From NCBI GenBank assembly GCA_005518205.2, contig RFFC02000021.1, positions 74,563 to 129,110 of the forward strand: a stretch of 54,548 nt of DNA, given 5' to 3'. Every line of letters begins with the position of its first letter. Position 1 is the first letter of the stretch. Of this stretch, positions 54,257 to 54,548 are shown in pieces. The position numbers and the translations under genes are program-made. The stretch is from Hormoscilla sp. GUM202 (GTDB lineage: Bacteria > Cyanobacteriota > Cyanobacteriia > Cyanobacteriales > Desertifilaceae). The notes beneath the pieces were generated by a model. It saw only the letters and a list, made by a program, of their open reading frames with translations, was not told the DNA's origin and did not search any database.

Positions 54257-54548
54257 TTAGACTGCTTGAGTAAGTGATGAACTTTCTGGGCTCAAATTTA
54301 ACCAATATGATTGCCAATCATGATTAACTCTTAATATCCTTAAAGCTAACATATCATCAGCGTTTTCGACAGTCCACCAAGAACCTGTTAATTTCAAACG
54401 TTGTTGAATTACATAACGATGTGCGCTCTCAATTTGTCCAGATCCAATTGGTAAATCAGCATCAATCGCACGGGTGCATCCCAATTTGGCAATGAGCAAA
54501 AATACTTCATTGTTAAACTGTCACTAATAGACCCTTGGTCTGTCAAGG
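54257..54548 (-). pseudogene. Transposase C-terminal fragment
   Basis: Minus strand. The residues NNEVFLLIAKLGCTRAIDAD, then LPIGSGQIESAHRYVIQQRL and LTGSWWTVENADDMLALRIL match the conserved C-terminal region (GSGxxESxxR-type) of ISKra4-like or ISLre2/UPF0236-like transposases. An in-frame TGA lies just before this, so it is a fragment or a split ORF; more may lie beyond the edge. The family is not certain. Confidence 0.65.

Overview
The window comes from a cyanobacterium. It carries psaA-psaB, psaL-psaI, a phycobilisome-type protein with a broken phycobilisome linker, LabA- and KaiB-like proteins, many GCGATCGC (HIP1) octamers and heptanucleotide tandem repeats. The density of insertion sequences, MITEs, hairpin repeats and group II introns suggests a large, repeat-rich filamentous genome of the Oscillatoriales type; that last step is inference.

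Layout. 1-469: edge of an ISKra4-like transposase. 510-4838 (minus): two bacterial dynamin-like GTPases and an M48 metalloprotease. 5430-9440: lone HTH protein, wecB, a frameshifted pilT and a KaiB-domain protein. 10078-11961: repetitive lipoprotein. 12276-18589: photosystem I block, psaA-psaB facing psaL-psaI. 19022-20702: decayed IscB with its upstream omega (HEARO) RNA. 20614-27628: coiled-coil and HEAT proteins, truncated MFS, Rpn-type protein, NlpC/P60 and serine-hydrolase genes back to back, a barrel protein. 27779-31957: tRNA-Ser, a group II twintron, and a patatin gene split by a third intron. 32176-34128: alr and an HNH protein. 34450-37351: graveyard of IS1, ISL3-type and ISKra4-type elements plus broken small genes. 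37859-44506: TVP38 protein, a flavoprotein reductase, lptC, labA, metG. 44875-46291: intact ISL3 element with 8-bp target duplications. 46346-49107: a hydrolase broken by an antisense intron, a linker broken by a MITE, a phycobilisome-like protein. 49417-51736: DUF2993 protein and chrA. 51868-53900: a receptor-like gene (Cache-like domain plus a region resembling a pentameric ligand-gated channel) with several lesions. The window ends in another transposase fragment.

Three kinds of invading DNA stand out. First, four ORF-less group II introns of about 925 nt or related length, all on the minus strand: one nested in another, one sense in patatin, one antisense in a hydrolase. Second, short palindromic elements that sit inside coding frames (lptC, pilT, iscB, a barrel protein, a HEAT protein, the ends of alr and metG) and often add residues without breaking the frame. 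Third, small MITEs with 8-bp target duplications whose removal restores the host reading frame.

Many genes carry frameshifts or nonsense codons (M48 protease, pilT, iscB, linker, receptor-like gene). Where an insertion and target duplication are visible the damage is real. Isolated one-base shifts, as in iscB and pilT, could also be sequence errors. All functional assignments come from reading motifs; no database search was run.
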